DNA from: Actinomadura opuntiae
GTDB taxonomy: Bacteria; Actinomycetota; Actinomycetes; Streptosporangiales; Streptosporangiaceae
Direction of reading: 5' to 3'
Assembly (NCBI RefSeq): GCF_030283205.1
Contig: NZ_JASNWF010000017.1
Coordinates: 124,001-188,000 of the forward strand
Length of the DNA: 64,000 bases
Part shown: one piece after another, positions 1 through 8,306 of the stretch
Layout: every line of letters starts with the position of its first letter
Numbering within the stretch: the first letter of the stretch is position 1
The notes under the pieces: generated by a model
Seen by the model: only the letters and a program-made list of their open reading frames with translations
The model's database searches: none
Told to the model about the DNA's origin: nothing
Program-made: the position numbers and the translations under genes

Positions 1-4
1 GGCT

Positions 5-90
5 GGTCATGACGGCCCCCTCGGCTTCCGCAGTTCAGGTAGGTATGACCTTAAATGGCCGGGCGGGTTAGAGTCAATACGACCTTTAGA
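5..90. promoter_or_regulatory. Candidate operators upstream of the Nudix regulator
   Basis: The palindrome AGGT-ATG-ACCT (41-51) contains TATGACCTTAA (44-54), and a related TACGACCTTTA lies at 78-88, 34 bp (about three helical turns) downstream. A further GGTCAT occurs at 5-10. The second copy ends just before the GGAGG ribosome site of the Nudix gene. The spacing and similarity suggest a regulator-binding region, possibly for the Nudix/winged-helix protein itself. That is inference. Confidence 0.4.
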
Positions 91-99
91 GGAGGCGAG

Positions 100-834
100 A
101 TGGCTGCGGGTGTGCACGGCCGCGTCGCGGTGACCGTCGACCTGGTGATCTTCACGATCCGGTCCGACGAGCTGCACGTGCTGCTGATCGAGCGCGGCAA
201 GGAGCCGTACCTCGGCCTTCCGGCGCTGCCGGGCGGCTACGTCCGGGAGGGGGAGACGCTGGACGACGCGGCGCGCCGGGAGCTTCGCGAGGAGACCGGG
301 CTGGACGGTGCCGCGCTCCATCTGGAGCAGTTGCGGACCTACGGCGATCCGGACCGCGACCCGAGGGGAAGGGTCATCACGGTCGCCTATCTCGCGCTCG
401 GCCCCGATCTGCCGGTCCCCGAGGCGGGGACCGATGCGCGAGCGGCCCGATGGGCGCCGGTCAGGGCGCTGCTCGCGGGGGAGGGCGGTCTCGCCTTCGA
501 CCACGGCGTCATCCTGCGGGAGGCGCTGGAACGCGCGCGGTCGCAGCTCGAGTACACCACCGTCGCGGCGGCCTTCTGCCCGGAGCCGTTCACGGTGGCG
601 CAGCTCCGGCGCGTCTACGAGGTGGTGTGGGGGGTGGCGCTGGACCCGAGCAACTTCCGGCGGAAGGTCACGCGGGCGGAGGGCTTCCTCGACGCGACGG
701 GCGGCCGGACGGTCGCCGAGACGGGCCGTCCGGCGGCCCTGTACCGCCGGGGCCCGGCGTGGTTGCTGTCGCCGCCGCTGCTCCGCTCCGGCGAGGTGGC
801 CAGGGCTCAGTTCTCGGCGCCCGCGCTCCGCTGA
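100..834 (+). CDS. Nudix hydrolase-like transcriptional regulator (NrtR type)
   Basis: The 244-residue protein has an N-terminal Nudix domain with a full Nudix box (GGYVREGETLDD then REL-REETGL, about residues 45-70). A C-terminal region of about 90 residues resembles the winged-helix domain of NrtR regulators, which use the Nudix fold to sense ADP-ribose-type ligands and bind DNA. A complete Nudix box means catalysis cannot be excluded. An in-frame ATG at 55 exists, but the ATG at 100 follows GGAGG at 91-95 and is preferred. The 3' end overlaps the convergent PucR gene by 28 bp. The ligand and targets are unknown; NAD or sugar metabolism would be typical of the family. Confidence 0.75.
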   Translation: MAAGVHGRVAVTVDLVIFTIRSDELHVLLIERGKEPYLGLPALPGGYVREGETLDDAARRELREETGLDGAALHLEQLRTYGDPDRDPRGRVITVAYLALGPDLPVPEAGTDARAARWAPVRALLAGEGGLAFDHGVILREALERARSQLEYTTVAAAFCPEPFTVAQLRRVYEVVWGVALDPSNFRRKVTRAEGFLDATGGRTVAETGRPAALYRRGPAWLLSPPLLRSGEVARAQFSAPALR

Positions 835-1925
835 GACTCCTGGTCGATGTAGGGGGCGAGGGTGAGGGCCAGGTGGAGGGTCAGGCGGTCCTGGCCGTTG
901 GTCAGGGTCAGGGCCGTCAGTTCCTCGATGCGGCGGAGACGGTGGTAGAGGGTCTGGCGGTGGATGTTGAGGGCCTGGGCTGTCTTCTGGACGTTGCCCG
1001 CTTGGTCCAGGTAGGTGCGGGCGGTGAGGGCCAGGTCGGGGTGGGCGAGGAGGCGCTCGGTTCCTGGGGTTTGCGTCGTTTGGGTGAGTGCTTCGTCGCC
1101 GGCGGCTCTGAGGAGGCGCAGGACGCCGAGGGACGTCCAGTCGCGGGTCTCGCCGGCGGCGGCGGTGCGGGCGGCGACGCGGGCGCGCAGCCAGCCCTCG
1201 TGGACGGTCTCCAGCGTGGGGCAGGGCGAGAAGAAGCCCGCGCGGACGGGCGTGGTGCGCTCCTCCAGCAGGCGGCGGGCCCGGTCGACGACCGTGCGCG
1301 GGGACGCCGACGCCGGGATCACCAGGACGTGGTCGCGCTGCCAGACCGTGGTCAGGACGGAGTGGGGGAGCAGCCACGGGTTCAGCGGGTCGGTGCTCGG
1401 CGTGCGCAGGACGGCGACGGCGAGCGGCGGGTCGGGGACGCCGGCCTCGGCGAGCTCGTTGGCGGCCTGCGCGCGGACGTCCGGCTGGGTCGAGAGGAGG
1501 TCGGCGACCTTCCAGCCGAGGTCGTCGCGCTCGCGGGCCTGGCGGGCCATCAGGAGGCCGGCGCGCTCGCAGAGGGGCATGGCGCGGGCGGAGTCGGTGA
1601 TGCGCTCCTGGTCGTCCAGCAGCCAGAGGTAGCCGTAGGTGACGTTGTTCCAGCGGACGGGCAGGCAGAGCCGGCCGAGCTGGCCGAGGGAGTGGTCGGC
1701 GGGGATGCGCACGGGCCCTGTGGCGCGGGCGATGCCGTAGGACTCGAAGCGGGTGCGGACGGCCTCGGTCGCGCGGCGGTGCAGGATCGAGTCCATCCGG
1801 ACGGGGTCGATCGTGTCGCCGTGCGCGGCGTAGGCGACGAGGTGGAAGTCGCGGTCCTCCAGGGTCGCCGGGGCGCCGAGGAGGTCGGCGGCGAGTTCCA
1901 CGATCTCTTGAAGGTCAGGGGCCAT
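807..1925 (-). CDS. PucR-family regulator of proline catabolism
   Basis: The 372-residue protein ends in the PucR-type helix-turn-helix (about residues 300-360: RTYLDQAGNVQKTAQAL, then HRQTLYHRLRRIEEL). The central region resembles the GGDEF-like domain of CdaR/PucR proteins and the N-terminus a GAF-like sensor. It is divergent from proline dehydrogenase and P5C dehydrogenase, 107 bp away. In mycobacteria the PucR-family protein PruC sits next to the same two genes and activates them in response to proline. The same role is inferred here from position and family. No classical metabolite-binding residues could be checked by eye. Confidence 0.8.
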   Translation of the reverse strand: MAPDLQEIVELAADLLGAPATLEDRDFHLVAYAAHGDTIDPVRMDSILHRRATEAVRTRFESYGIARATGPVRIPADHSLGQLGRLCLPVRWNNVTYGYLWLLDDQERITDSARAMPLCERAGLLMARQARERDDLGWKVADLLSTQPDVRAQAANELAEAGVPDPPLAVAVLRTPSTDPLNPWLLPHSVLTTVWQRDHVLVIPASASPRTVVDRARRLLEERTTPVRAGFFSPCPTLETVHEGWLRARVAARTAAAGETRDWTSLGVLRLLRAAGDEALTQTTQTPGTERLLAHPDLALTARTYLDQAGNVQKTAQALNIHRQTLYHRLRRIEELTALTLTNGQDRLTLHLALTLAPYIDQESQRSAGAEN

Positions 1926-2032
1926 GTGACATCTGTATGAAGAGGCAGCGGGATGAAAGTGGCATTTGACTATACGAGATGAGGTGCCATGGCTCCTAAC
2001 GTGCGAGGTGACCGACTTCGTAGGAGGCCCTC

Positions 2033-2947
2033 ATGCCCAGCCCCCTTCTGCTTGCCGCCGCGCGCAGCGACCGGATGCGCGGCCTGGTGACCTCCGTGCC
2101 GCTGACGCGGCGGGTCGTCGACCGGTTCGTCGCCGGGGAGGATCTGGACGCCGCCGTCCGGGCGGTGCGGGAGCTGACCGGCGACGGGCTGCGGGTCACC
2201 CTGGACCATCTGGGCGAGTACACGCGGGAGCGGGCGCAGGCCGAGGCCACGCGGGACGCCTACCTGGCGATGTTCGGCGCGTTCGCCGAGCAGGGCCTGG
2301 CCGAGGGCGCGGACGCGTCGGTGAAGCTGTCGGCGCTCGGGCAGGCGCTGCCCGGCGATCTCGCGCTGGACCACGCGCGGGAGATCTGCGCGGCGGCGGA
2401 CCGGATCGGCATGACGGTCACCCTGGACATGGAGGACCACACCACCGTCGACTCCACGCTGGAGATCCTCGGCAAGCTGCGCGCCGACTTCCCGTGGGCC
2501 GGCGTCGCGATCCAGGCGATGCTGCGCCGGACGGAGGGCGACCTGCGCGACCTGGCGCACGAGGGGTCGCGGGTCCGGCTCGTCAAGGGCGCCTACGCCG
2601 AGCCCGCGTCGGTGGCGTTCGAGAGCAAGGCCGAGATCGACCGCGCCTACGTGCGGGGCCTGCGGGTGCTCATGGCGGGGGACGGGTACCCGATGGTCGG
2701 CAGCCACGACCCGCGCATCATCGACATCGCGCGGACGCTCGCCGTCGTCAACGACCGGGCCCCCGACTCCTACGAGTTCCAGATGCTCTACGGCATCCGT
2801 GCGGGCGAGCAGCGGCGGCTCGCGCAGGACCACCGGATGCGCGTCTACGTGCCGTACGGGAGCGACTGGTACGGCTACTTCATGCGCCGCCTGGCCGAAC
2901 GTCCGGCCAACCTCGTGTTCTTTCTCCGTTCGTTCGTCTCTCGCTAA
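2033..2947 (+). CDS. Proline dehydrogenase, monofunctional
   Basis: The 304-residue FAD enzyme oxidises L-proline to 1-pyrroline-5-carboxylate. The TIM-barrel signatures include RLVKGAYAEP (about 184-193) and the substrate-binding C-terminal motif YVPYGSDWYGYFMRRLAERP. The length fits monofunctional bacterial PRODHs (about 300 residues) rather than bifunctional PutA. A strong ribosome site (TAGGAGG) precedes the ATG. It is the first gene of a two-gene operon with P5C dehydrogenase, 15 bp downstream, and is probably controlled by the divergent PucR protein. It corresponds to pruB/putB of mycobacteria. Confidence 0.93.
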   Translation: MPSPLLLAAARSDRMRGLVTSVPLTRRVVDRFVAGEDLDAAVRAVRELTGDGLRVTLDHLGEYTRERAQAEATRDAYLAMFGAFAEQGLAEGADASVKLSALGQALPGDLALDHAREICAAADRIGMTVTLDMEDHTTVDSTLEILGKLRADFPWAGVAIQAMLRRTEGDLRDLAHEGSRVRLVKGAYAEPASVAFESKAEIDRAYVRGLRVLMAGDGYPMVGSHDPRIIDIARTLAVVNDRAPDSYEFQMLYGIRAGEQRRLAQDHRMRVYVPYGSDWYGYFMRRLAERPANLVFFLRSFVSR

Positions 2948-2962
2948 CTAGGAGGCCCCTTC

Positions 2963-4594
2963 ATGGACGCCGTGACCACCGTTCCGACGCCCGCGAACGA
3001 GCCGGTGCGCGGGTACGCGCCCGGCAGCCCCGAACGGGCCCGGCTGGAGGCGAAGCTGGCGGAGCTGACCGCCGAAGCCCCGGTCGACCTGCCCATGACG
3101 ATCGGCGGCGAGCGGCGGCTCGGCGCCGGCGCGAAGGTCGCCGTCGTGCAGCCGCACAACCACGCGTCGGTCCTCGGGACGTTCGGCACCGCCACGCAGG
3201 ACGACGCCCGCGACGCCATCGACGCCGCGCTGAAGGCGGCGCCGGGGTGGCGGGCGCTGCCGTTCGACGAGCGCGCCGCGGTCTTCCTGCGCGCCGCCGA
3301 CCTGCTCGCCGGGCCGTGGCGCGAGACGATCCTGGCCGCGACGATGCTCGGGCAGTCCAAGACCGTCCAGCAGGCGGAGATCGACAGCCCGTGCGAGCTG
3401 GTCGACTTCTGGCGGTTCAACGTGAGCTACGCGCGGCGCCTGCTCGCCGAGCAGCCGATCAGCAGCCCCGGCGTGTGGAACCGGTCGGACCTGCGGCCAC
3501 TGGAGGGGTTCGTCTACGCGATCACCCCGTTCAACTTCACCGCGATCGCCGCGAACCTGCCGACCGCGCCCGCGCTGATGGGCAACGTCGTGGTGTGGAA
3601 GCCGTCGCCGACGCAGACCTATGCGGCCGTCCTCACCCTGCGGCTGCTGGAGGAGGCCGGGCTGCCGCCGGGCGTCATCAACCTGGTGACCGGGGACGGG
3701 CTGGCCGTGTCCGAGGTGGCGCTGGCCCATCCGGAGCTCGCGGGGATCCACTTCACCGGCTCGACGGCCACGTTCCAGCATCTGTGGAAGACGGTCGGCA
3801 ACAACATCGAGAAGTTCCGCGGCTACCCGCGGCTCGTCGGCGAGACGGGCGGCAAGGACTTCGTCGTCGCCCACCCGTCCGCCGACCCGGACGTGCTGAA
3901 GACCGTCCTGGTGCGCGGCGCGTTCGAGTACCAGGGGCAGAAGTGCTCCGCCGCGTCCCGCGCCTACGTCCCGCGCTCCATCTGGGAGAACGGGTTCAAG
4001 GAGCGGCTCGTGGACGAGGTCGAGGGCCTCACCATGGGCGACGTGTCCGACCTGTCCAACTTCATCGGCGCGGTGATCGACGAGCGGGCGTTCGCGAAGA
4101 ACAAGGCGGCGATCGACCGGGCGAAGCAGGACCCGTCGGTCGAGGTCGTCGCGGGCGGCAGCTACGACGACTCGGTCGGGTACTTCGTGCGGCCGACCGT
4201 CCTGGTGTCCGGCGACCCGGAGAACGAGATCTTCACGACCGAGTACTTCGGGCCGATCCTGGGCGTCCACGTCTACGACGACGACCGGTACGAGGAGATG
4301 CTCGCGCAGATGGAGTCGGTCGCCGACTACGCGCTGACCGGCGCCGTCGTCGCCACCGACCGGGCCGCGATCGCGCACGCCTCCGAGGTGCTGCGCTTCG
4401 CCGCCGGGAACTTCTACGTCAACGACAAGCCGACCGGCGCCGTCGTCGGGCAGCAGCCGTTCGGCGGGGCGCGGGCGTCCGGCACCAACGACAAGGCCGG
4501 CTCGGTGTTCAACCTGCTGCGCTGGACGTCCCCGCGCTCGATCAAGGAGACGTTCGTCCCGCCGACCGACCACCGGTACCCGCACATGGGCTGA
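2963..4594 (+). CDS. pruA: L-glutamate gamma-semialdehyde (P5C) dehydrogenase
   Basis: The 543-residue NAD-dependent aldehyde dehydrogenase completes proline oxidation to glutamate. It has the P5CDH-type region around the catalytic cysteine (EYQGQKCSAASRAYV, Cys about residue 328), VGETGGKDFVVAHPSAD with the active-site glutamate, and the C-terminal GARASGTNDKAGS motif typical of P5CDH. The N-terminal extension MDAVTTVPTPANEPV is normal for actinobacterial PruA. A TAGGAGG ribosome site precedes the ATG and the gene is 15 bp behind proline dehydrogenase, so the two are likely co-transcribed. Confidence 0.95.
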   Translation: MDAVTTVPTPANEPVRGYAPGSPERARLEAKLAELTAEAPVDLPMTIGGERRLGAGAKVAVVQPHNHASVLGTFGTATQDDARDAIDAALKAAPGWRALPFDERAAVFLRAADLLAGPWRETILAATMLGQSKTVQQAEIDSPCELVDFWRFNVSYARRLLAEQPISSPGVWNRSDLRPLEGFVYAITPFNFTAIAANLPTAPALMGNVVVWKPSPTQTYAAVLTLRLLEEAGLPPGVINLVTGDGLAVSEVALAHPELAGIHFTGSTATFQHLWKTVGNNIEKFRGYPRLVGETGGKDFVVAHPSADPDVLKTVLVRGAFEYQGQKCSAASRAYVPRSIWENGFKERLVDEVEGLTMGDVSDLSNFIGAVIDERAFAKNKAAIDRAKQDPSVEVVAGGSYDDSVGYFVRPTVLVSGDPENEIFTTEYFGPILGVHVYDDDRYEEMLAQMESVADYALTGAVVATDRAAIAHASEVLRFAAGNFYVNDKPTGAVVGQQPFGGARASGTNDKAGSVFNLLRWTSPRSIKETFVPPTDHRYPHMG

Positions 4595-4737
4595 CGCGGC
4601 GCAGCGCCCGCGGCCGGAGCCCCGCTCGCGGCCGCGGGCGCCCGGTGCCGTCCGGAGCGGTCGCGAGCCAAATGGACAACGACGTTCGTCTGAATCCATA
4701 ATCGGCTCGTGAGCGCGAAGGCCGCCGGGAGGCGGGC

Positions 4738-6219
4738 ATGACGGACGGGCCGCGGCTCGCCGCCGGAACGGAACTGGACGGCCGGTACCGCCTGGAGAGC
4801 GTGCTCGGCCGCGGCGGCATGGGCGAGGTCTGGCGCGCCGTCGACACCCGGCTGCGCCGCCCGGTCGCCGTCAAGGCGCTGCCCGCCGAACTGGCCGACG
4901 TGCCGGGCGCGATGGAACGCTTCGAACGGGAGGCGGAGGCCGCCGCCGCGCTCCAGCACCCCGGCATCACGGTCGTGTTCGACGTCGGCCGCACCGACGA
5001 CGGCCTCGCCTACCTGGTGATGGAGCTCCTGGAGGGCGAGGACCTCCGGACGGTCGTCCGCCGGCACCCCGGCGGGCTACCGGTCGGCGAGGCCGTCGCC
5101 TTCGCCGTCCAGCTCGCGGACGCCCTCGCCGCCGCGCACTCGCGGGGGATCGTGCACCGCGACATCAAGCCCGCGAACCTGTTCGTCCTCGCCGACGGGC
5201 GCCTCAAGCTGTGCGACTTCGGCATCGCCGGCCTCGCCGACGCCGCGACGCGGCTCACCCAGGACGGCGGGTCCGTCGGCACGCCCCTCTACATGGCGCC
5301 CGAGCAGTTCCGCGGGGAGGCCGCCGACTTCCGGTCCGACCTCTACGCCTTCGGGTGCGTCCTCCACGAGCTCCTCACCGGCGACCCGCCCTTCCGCTCC
5401 GGCTCCGGACTGCCCGGCCTGCTGTACGCGCACCTGAACGAGCCGCCGCCGCGCGTCGGCGCCGTCCGCCCGGACGTGCCGCCGCAGCTGGAGCGGCTCG
5501 TCCTCGACCTGCTCGCGAAGGCGGTGGACCAGCGTCCGGCGAGCGCCGCCGCGGTCGCGTCCTTCCTCCGCGCGACCGCGAACGGCCCGGTGCCCCCGCC
5601 GCCTCCCGTGGTCCCGCCGCCCGCCGGTCCGCCGCCGGCGGGGTTCGCGCCCGCGGGCCCGGCGACGCACCCCGGCACGGCGATCATGCCCGGACGGCCG
5701 CGCGGGGGCCGGCCGTCCGGGCGGATCCTGATACCGGCCGGTGCGGCGCTCGCCGTCGCCGTCATCGCGGTCGCGGCCGTCGCGCTCGCCGTCTTCAGCG
5801 GACCGCCGGACGACGCCGGGGCGAGCGCCGGGGGCCGGTCGTCACCGGCCGCCACCGTCGTCCCGACCTCCGCGTCCGCGTCGCCGTCGCCGTCCGAACC
5901 GGCGGTCCACAAGATCGTCTACAAGGTGACGGGGAGCGTGTCGCCCCTCACGGTCATGATCTTCCCGCCGGACGGCGGCATGACCAGGCAGTCGGTGAAG
6001 CCGCCGTGGAGCAAGAAGTACGAGGCGTCGCGCTTCACCTTCCTGAGCATCGGCGGGAACACCGGGATCGAGTCCGGGACCGTCCACTGCAGCATCTCCG
6101 TGGACGGCAAGGTCATCCAGCAGCGCTCCGCCGAGGGGCAGTTCGCCAGCGTCAGCTGCCTGTACCAGGCGCCCTTCGGCTGGGACGGCTCCGCCTCGGC
6201 CGCGCCGTCGACCGGCTGA
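4738..6219 (+). CDS. Membrane Ser/Thr protein kinase with extracytoplasmic domain
   Basis: The 493-residue Hanks-type kinase has a glycine loop GRGGMGEV (24-31), a catalytic lysine in VAVK (46), a HRDIKPANL catalytic loop and a DFG motif. A proline-rich juxtamembrane linker (PPPPPVVPPPAGPPP) leads to one transmembrane helix (ILIPAGAALAVAVIAVAAVA). A Ser/Thr-rich spacer then carries a C-terminal extracytoplasmic domain of about 90 residues with two cysteines, resembling small MmpS-like domains. That domain probably senses an envelope signal, which is inference. The ATG follows GGGAGG. The gene is convergent with a P450 gene only 7 bp away. Confidence 0.88.
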   Translation: MTDGPRLAAGTELDGRYRLESVLGRGGMGEVWRAVDTRLRRPVAVKALPAELADVPGAMERFEREAEAAAALQHPGITVVFDVGRTDDGLAYLVMELLEGEDLRTVVRRHPGGLPVGEAVAFAVQLADALAAAHSRGIVHRDIKPANLFVLADGRLKLCDFGIAGLADAATRLTQDGGSVGTPLYMAPEQFRGEAADFRSDLYAFGCVLHELLTGDPPFRSGSGLPGLLYAHLNEPPPRVGAVRPDVPPQLERLVLDLLAKAVDQRPASAAAVASFLRATANGPVPPPPPVVPPPAGPPPAGFAPAGPATHPGTAIMPGRPRGGRPSGRILIPAGAALAVAVIAVAAVALAVFSGPPDDAGASAGGRSSPAATVVPTSASASPSPSEPAVHKIVYKVTGSVSPLTVMIFPPDGGMTRQSVKPPWSKKYEASRFTFLSIGGNTGIESGTVHCSISVDGKVIQQRSAEGQFASVSCLYQAPFGWDGSASAAPSTG

Positions 6220-6226
6220 CGTTCAG

Positions 6227-7429
6227 TTACCCGATCCCGGTCGCCGGGAGGGAGATCCAGCCCCGGGTGAACGGGGACGCGATGCGCCGGGCGTTCTCCC
6301 GGTCCACGCCCACGTGGGGATGCGCCCGGAGCAGCTCCTCGAGGGCCACGCGCGCCTGGAGCTTCGCCAGGTGCGAGCCGATGCAGAAGTGGACACCGCT
6401 GGAGAAGCCCAGGTGGCGCGGGATCTCCCGGGTGATGTCGAGGTCCCCGGCGGTCGGGCCGAACTCCCGCTCGTCCCGGTTCGCGGCCCCGAACAGCATC
6501 ATCACCTTCTGCCCCGCGGGGATCTCGGTGCCGCGGACCGTCACCGGACGCATCGTCGTCCGGCCGAGGGCCTGCACGGACGCCTCCAGCCGCAGGAACT
6601 CCAGCAGCGCGTTCGGGATCAGCGAGGAGTCCGCCGCGAGCCGCTCGCGCTGCGCGTGGTCGGTGTCGAGCAGCGCGACCGCGTGCGAGACCAGGTTCGC
6701 GGTGGTGTCGTTGCCGCCCGCGACCATCACGAAGCAGAAGCCGAGGATGTCCCAGTCGGTGAGGCGCTCCCCGTCCGCCTCGGCCACCGTCAGCGCGCTG
6801 ATCAGGTCGTCGGACGGGTCGGCGCGGCGGGCCTCGATCACGCCGGTGAAGTACGCGAACATCTCCGCGACGGCGGCGACCGCGTCGTCCTTCAGCGCCT
6901 TCAGGTCGAACCCGTCGTCCTGCAGCGTGGTCAGCGCCCGCACCCACGGCGTGAACCGCGCGCGGTCGGCCTCCGGGACGCCGAGCAGGTGCGCCAGCGC
7001 GAACGTCGGCAGCGGCGCGGAGAAGTCCCCGTGCAGGTCGGGGACCTCGCCGTCGGCCGCCTTCCGCTCCATCCGCGCGATGTTCTCCCGGACGAACCCG
7101 CGCAGCATGTCCTCCAGCGCCGCGATCCGGCGCGGCGTGAACCCGTGGCTCACCAGCCGCCGCAGGACGGTGTGGCGCGGCGGGTCCAGCATCACGATCG
7201 TCGGCGCCAGGCCCAGCGTGCCGATCTCGTCCGGGTAGAACGTCAGGCCCTGCGCGGACGAGAACGCCTCCGCGTCGCGCGTCGCCGCCCAGATGTCCTC
7301 GAACCGCGACAGCGCCCAGAACGGCGGGTCGTCGTGGTGGTGGACCGGGTCCTCGTCGCGGAGCCGGCGGTACGCGGGGTACGGGTCGGCCTGGAATGCG
7401 GGATCGAACGGGTCGTAGACGTCCGCCAT
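6227..7429 (-). CDS. Cytochrome P450
   Basis: The 400-residue soluble actinobacterial P450 has an I-helix motif AGGNDTT (oxygen activation) and a heme-ligand loop GFSSGVHFCIGSHLAKLQ with the axial cysteine. The substrate is not predictable. The start ATG is preceded by GGAGGG on the minus strand. It is divergent from a TetR regulator across a 62-bp gap holding two tandem palindromes, so it is probably TetR-repressed. No ferredoxin or reductase gene is adjacent, so electrons presumably come from elsewhere. Confidence 0.92.
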   Translation of the reverse strand: MADVYDPFDPAFQADPYPAYRRLRDEDPVHHHDDPPFWALSRFEDIWAATRDAEAFSSAQGLTFYPDEIGTLGLAPTIVMLDPPRHTVLRRLVSHGFTPRRIAALEDMLRGFVRENIARMERKAADGEVPDLHGDFSAPLPTFALAHLLGVPEADRARFTPWVRALTTLQDDGFDLKALKDDAVAAVAEMFAYFTGVIEARRADPSDDLISALTVAEADGERLTDWDILGFCFVMVAGGNDTTANLVSHAVALLDTDHAQRERLAADSSLIPNALLEFLRLEASVQALGRTTMRPVTVRGTEIPAGQKVMMLFGAANRDEREFGPTAGDLDITREIPRHLGFSSGVHFCIGSHLAKLQARVALEELLRAHPHVGVDRENARRIASPFTRGWISLPATGIG

Positions 7430-7449
7430 GGCGCGGCCCTCCGGGGGAT

Positions 7450-7481
7450 ATAACGAGCACCGTTATTAACGTCTCCTGTTA
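7450..7481. promoter_or_regulatory. Tandem TAACG-N5-CGTTA operators between P450 and tetR
   Basis: The first site (7450-7466) is a perfect palindrome, ATAACG-AGCAC-CGTTAT. The second (7467-7481) is TAACG-TCTCC-TGTTA with one mismatch. Their 16-bp spacing and position in the divergent promoter region fit binding of the adjacent TetR protein to both promoters. The palindromes are seen directly; the binder is inferred. Confidence 0.6.
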
Positions 7482-7491
7482 GTATCACCGC

Positions 7492-8136
7492 GTGCCGAGA
7501 GACGCAAGCGCCACCCGGGAACGACTCATCCGCGCCGGCGCCCGCCTCTTCGCCGCCGAAGGCATCGACGCCGCCCGCACCCGCGACATCGTCGCCCTCG
7601 CCGGACAGGGCAACGACTCCGCCATCACCTACCACTTCGGCTCCCGCGCCGGCCTCCTCCAAGCGATCCTCCGCGCCGGCGTCCAGCGCATGGAACCCGC
7701 CCGCGCCGCCACCCTCCCCACCCTCGACCCCGCCGACCTCCACACCGTCGTCGCCGCCATCGTCGAACCCACCGCCGCCGAACTCCGCACCCCCGAAGGC
7801 CGCGACTTCCTGCGCATCACCGCCCAGCTCGCCGGCCGCGCCGGCATCCGCGGCCACCGCGTCCCGCCCCTGCTCGCCGGCACCGCCCTCACCCGCCAGC
7901 TCGACCTCCTCCAGACCGCCTGCCGCACCCGCCTCCCCGAACCCCTCGCCCTCGAACGCATCGCCGTCGCCATCGCCTTCCTCACCGCCGCCCTCGCCGA
8001 CCGCACCGGCCGCATCGAACCCGGCCACCCCGACCCCACCCTCCTCGACCACGACACCTTCACCGCCGACCTCACCGCCATGCTCACCGCCGCCCTGCAA
8101 GCGCCCGTTCACGCACCCGCAACACCACCGCCCTAA
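7492..8136 (+). CDS. TetR-family transcriptional regulator
   Basis: The 214-residue protein has an N-terminal TetR helix-turn-helix (ERLIRAGARLFAAEGIDAARTRDIVALAG, then ITYHFGSRAGLLQAIL) and an unassigned ligand-binding C-terminus. It starts at a GTG and is divergent from the cytochrome P450. The paired palindromes upstream suggest autoregulation and control of the P450. The coding strand is extremely C-rich and rich in GCC, CTC and ACC codons. Confidence 0.88.
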   Translation: MPRDASATRERLIRAGARLFAAEGIDAARTRDIVALAGQGNDSAITYHFGSRAGLLQAILRAGVQRMEPARAATLPTLDPADLHTVVAAIVEPTAAELRTPEGRDFLRITAQLAGRAGIRGHRVPPLLAGTALTRQLDLLQTACRTRLPEPLALERIAVAIAFLTAALADRTGRIEPGHPDPTLLDHDTFTADLTAMLTAALQAPVHAPATPPP

Positions 8137-8141
8137 CCGGT

Positions 8142-8170
8142 TTGCGCAAGCACCCCCCGCCCCATACAGT
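8142..8170 (+). promoter_or_regulatory. Promoter of initiator tRNA gene
   Basis: TTGCGC (8142-8147) and TACAGT (8165-8170) are separated by 17 bp, a housekeeping-sigma-type arrangement. It places the transcription start a few bases before the mature tRNA 5' end at 8182. The match is read by eye. Confidence 0.55.
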
Positions 8171-8181
8171 TGAGACATCAC

Positions 8182-8255
8182 CGCGGGGTGGAGCAGTTCG
8201 GTAGCTCGCTGGGCTCATAACCCAGAGGTCGCAGGTTCAAATCCTGCCCCCGCTA
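8182..8255 (+). tRNA. Initiator tRNA-Met (anticodon CAT)
   Basis: The 74-nt cloverleaf has acceptor strands CGCGGGG/CCCCGCT with the unpaired first position typical of initiators. The anticodon loop CTCATAA is closed by three consecutive G-C pairs (GGG/CCC), the bacterial initiator signature. The T-arm is GCAGG-TTCAAAT-CCTGC and the discriminator is A. CCA is not encoded. Its 3' end is duplicated 9.6 kb downstream, marking it as the integration site of the element in 8240-17880. Confidence 0.97.
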
Positions 8256-8267
8256 CGGGTCTTGGGG
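8240..8267 (+). repeat. attL-like direct repeat, 3' end of initiator tRNA
   Basis: These 28 bp span the end of the tRNA T-arm, the acceptor strand and 12 bp of flank. They are identical to 17853-17880 and bracket a 9.6-kb segment with cargo genes unlike the surrounding core. This is the expected arrangement for a tRNA-targeting integrative element. Confidence 0.75.
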
Positions 8268-8306
8268 CTCGTGTGGTCGCGCCTTCGGCGCTTCCCCACG
8301 AGCCCC
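8264..8306 (+). terminator. Hairpin terminator after the initiator tRNA
   Basis: The arms GGGGCTCGTG (8264-8273) and CACGAGCCCC (8297-8306) form a perfect 10-bp stem with an inner GCGCC/GGCGC hairpin. It lies 8 nt past the tRNA and is followed by CTTCGCCGTTTT (8307-8318), a short T tract. The left arm overlaps the att core, and the right arm is not present at the downstream att copy. Confidence 0.6.

Noticed and set aside
1966..4701. 911-codon plus-strand ORF over the proline genes
   Set aside because: It is a shifted-frame shadow of the two dehydrogenases, with Arg/Gly/Ala-rich nonsense composition.
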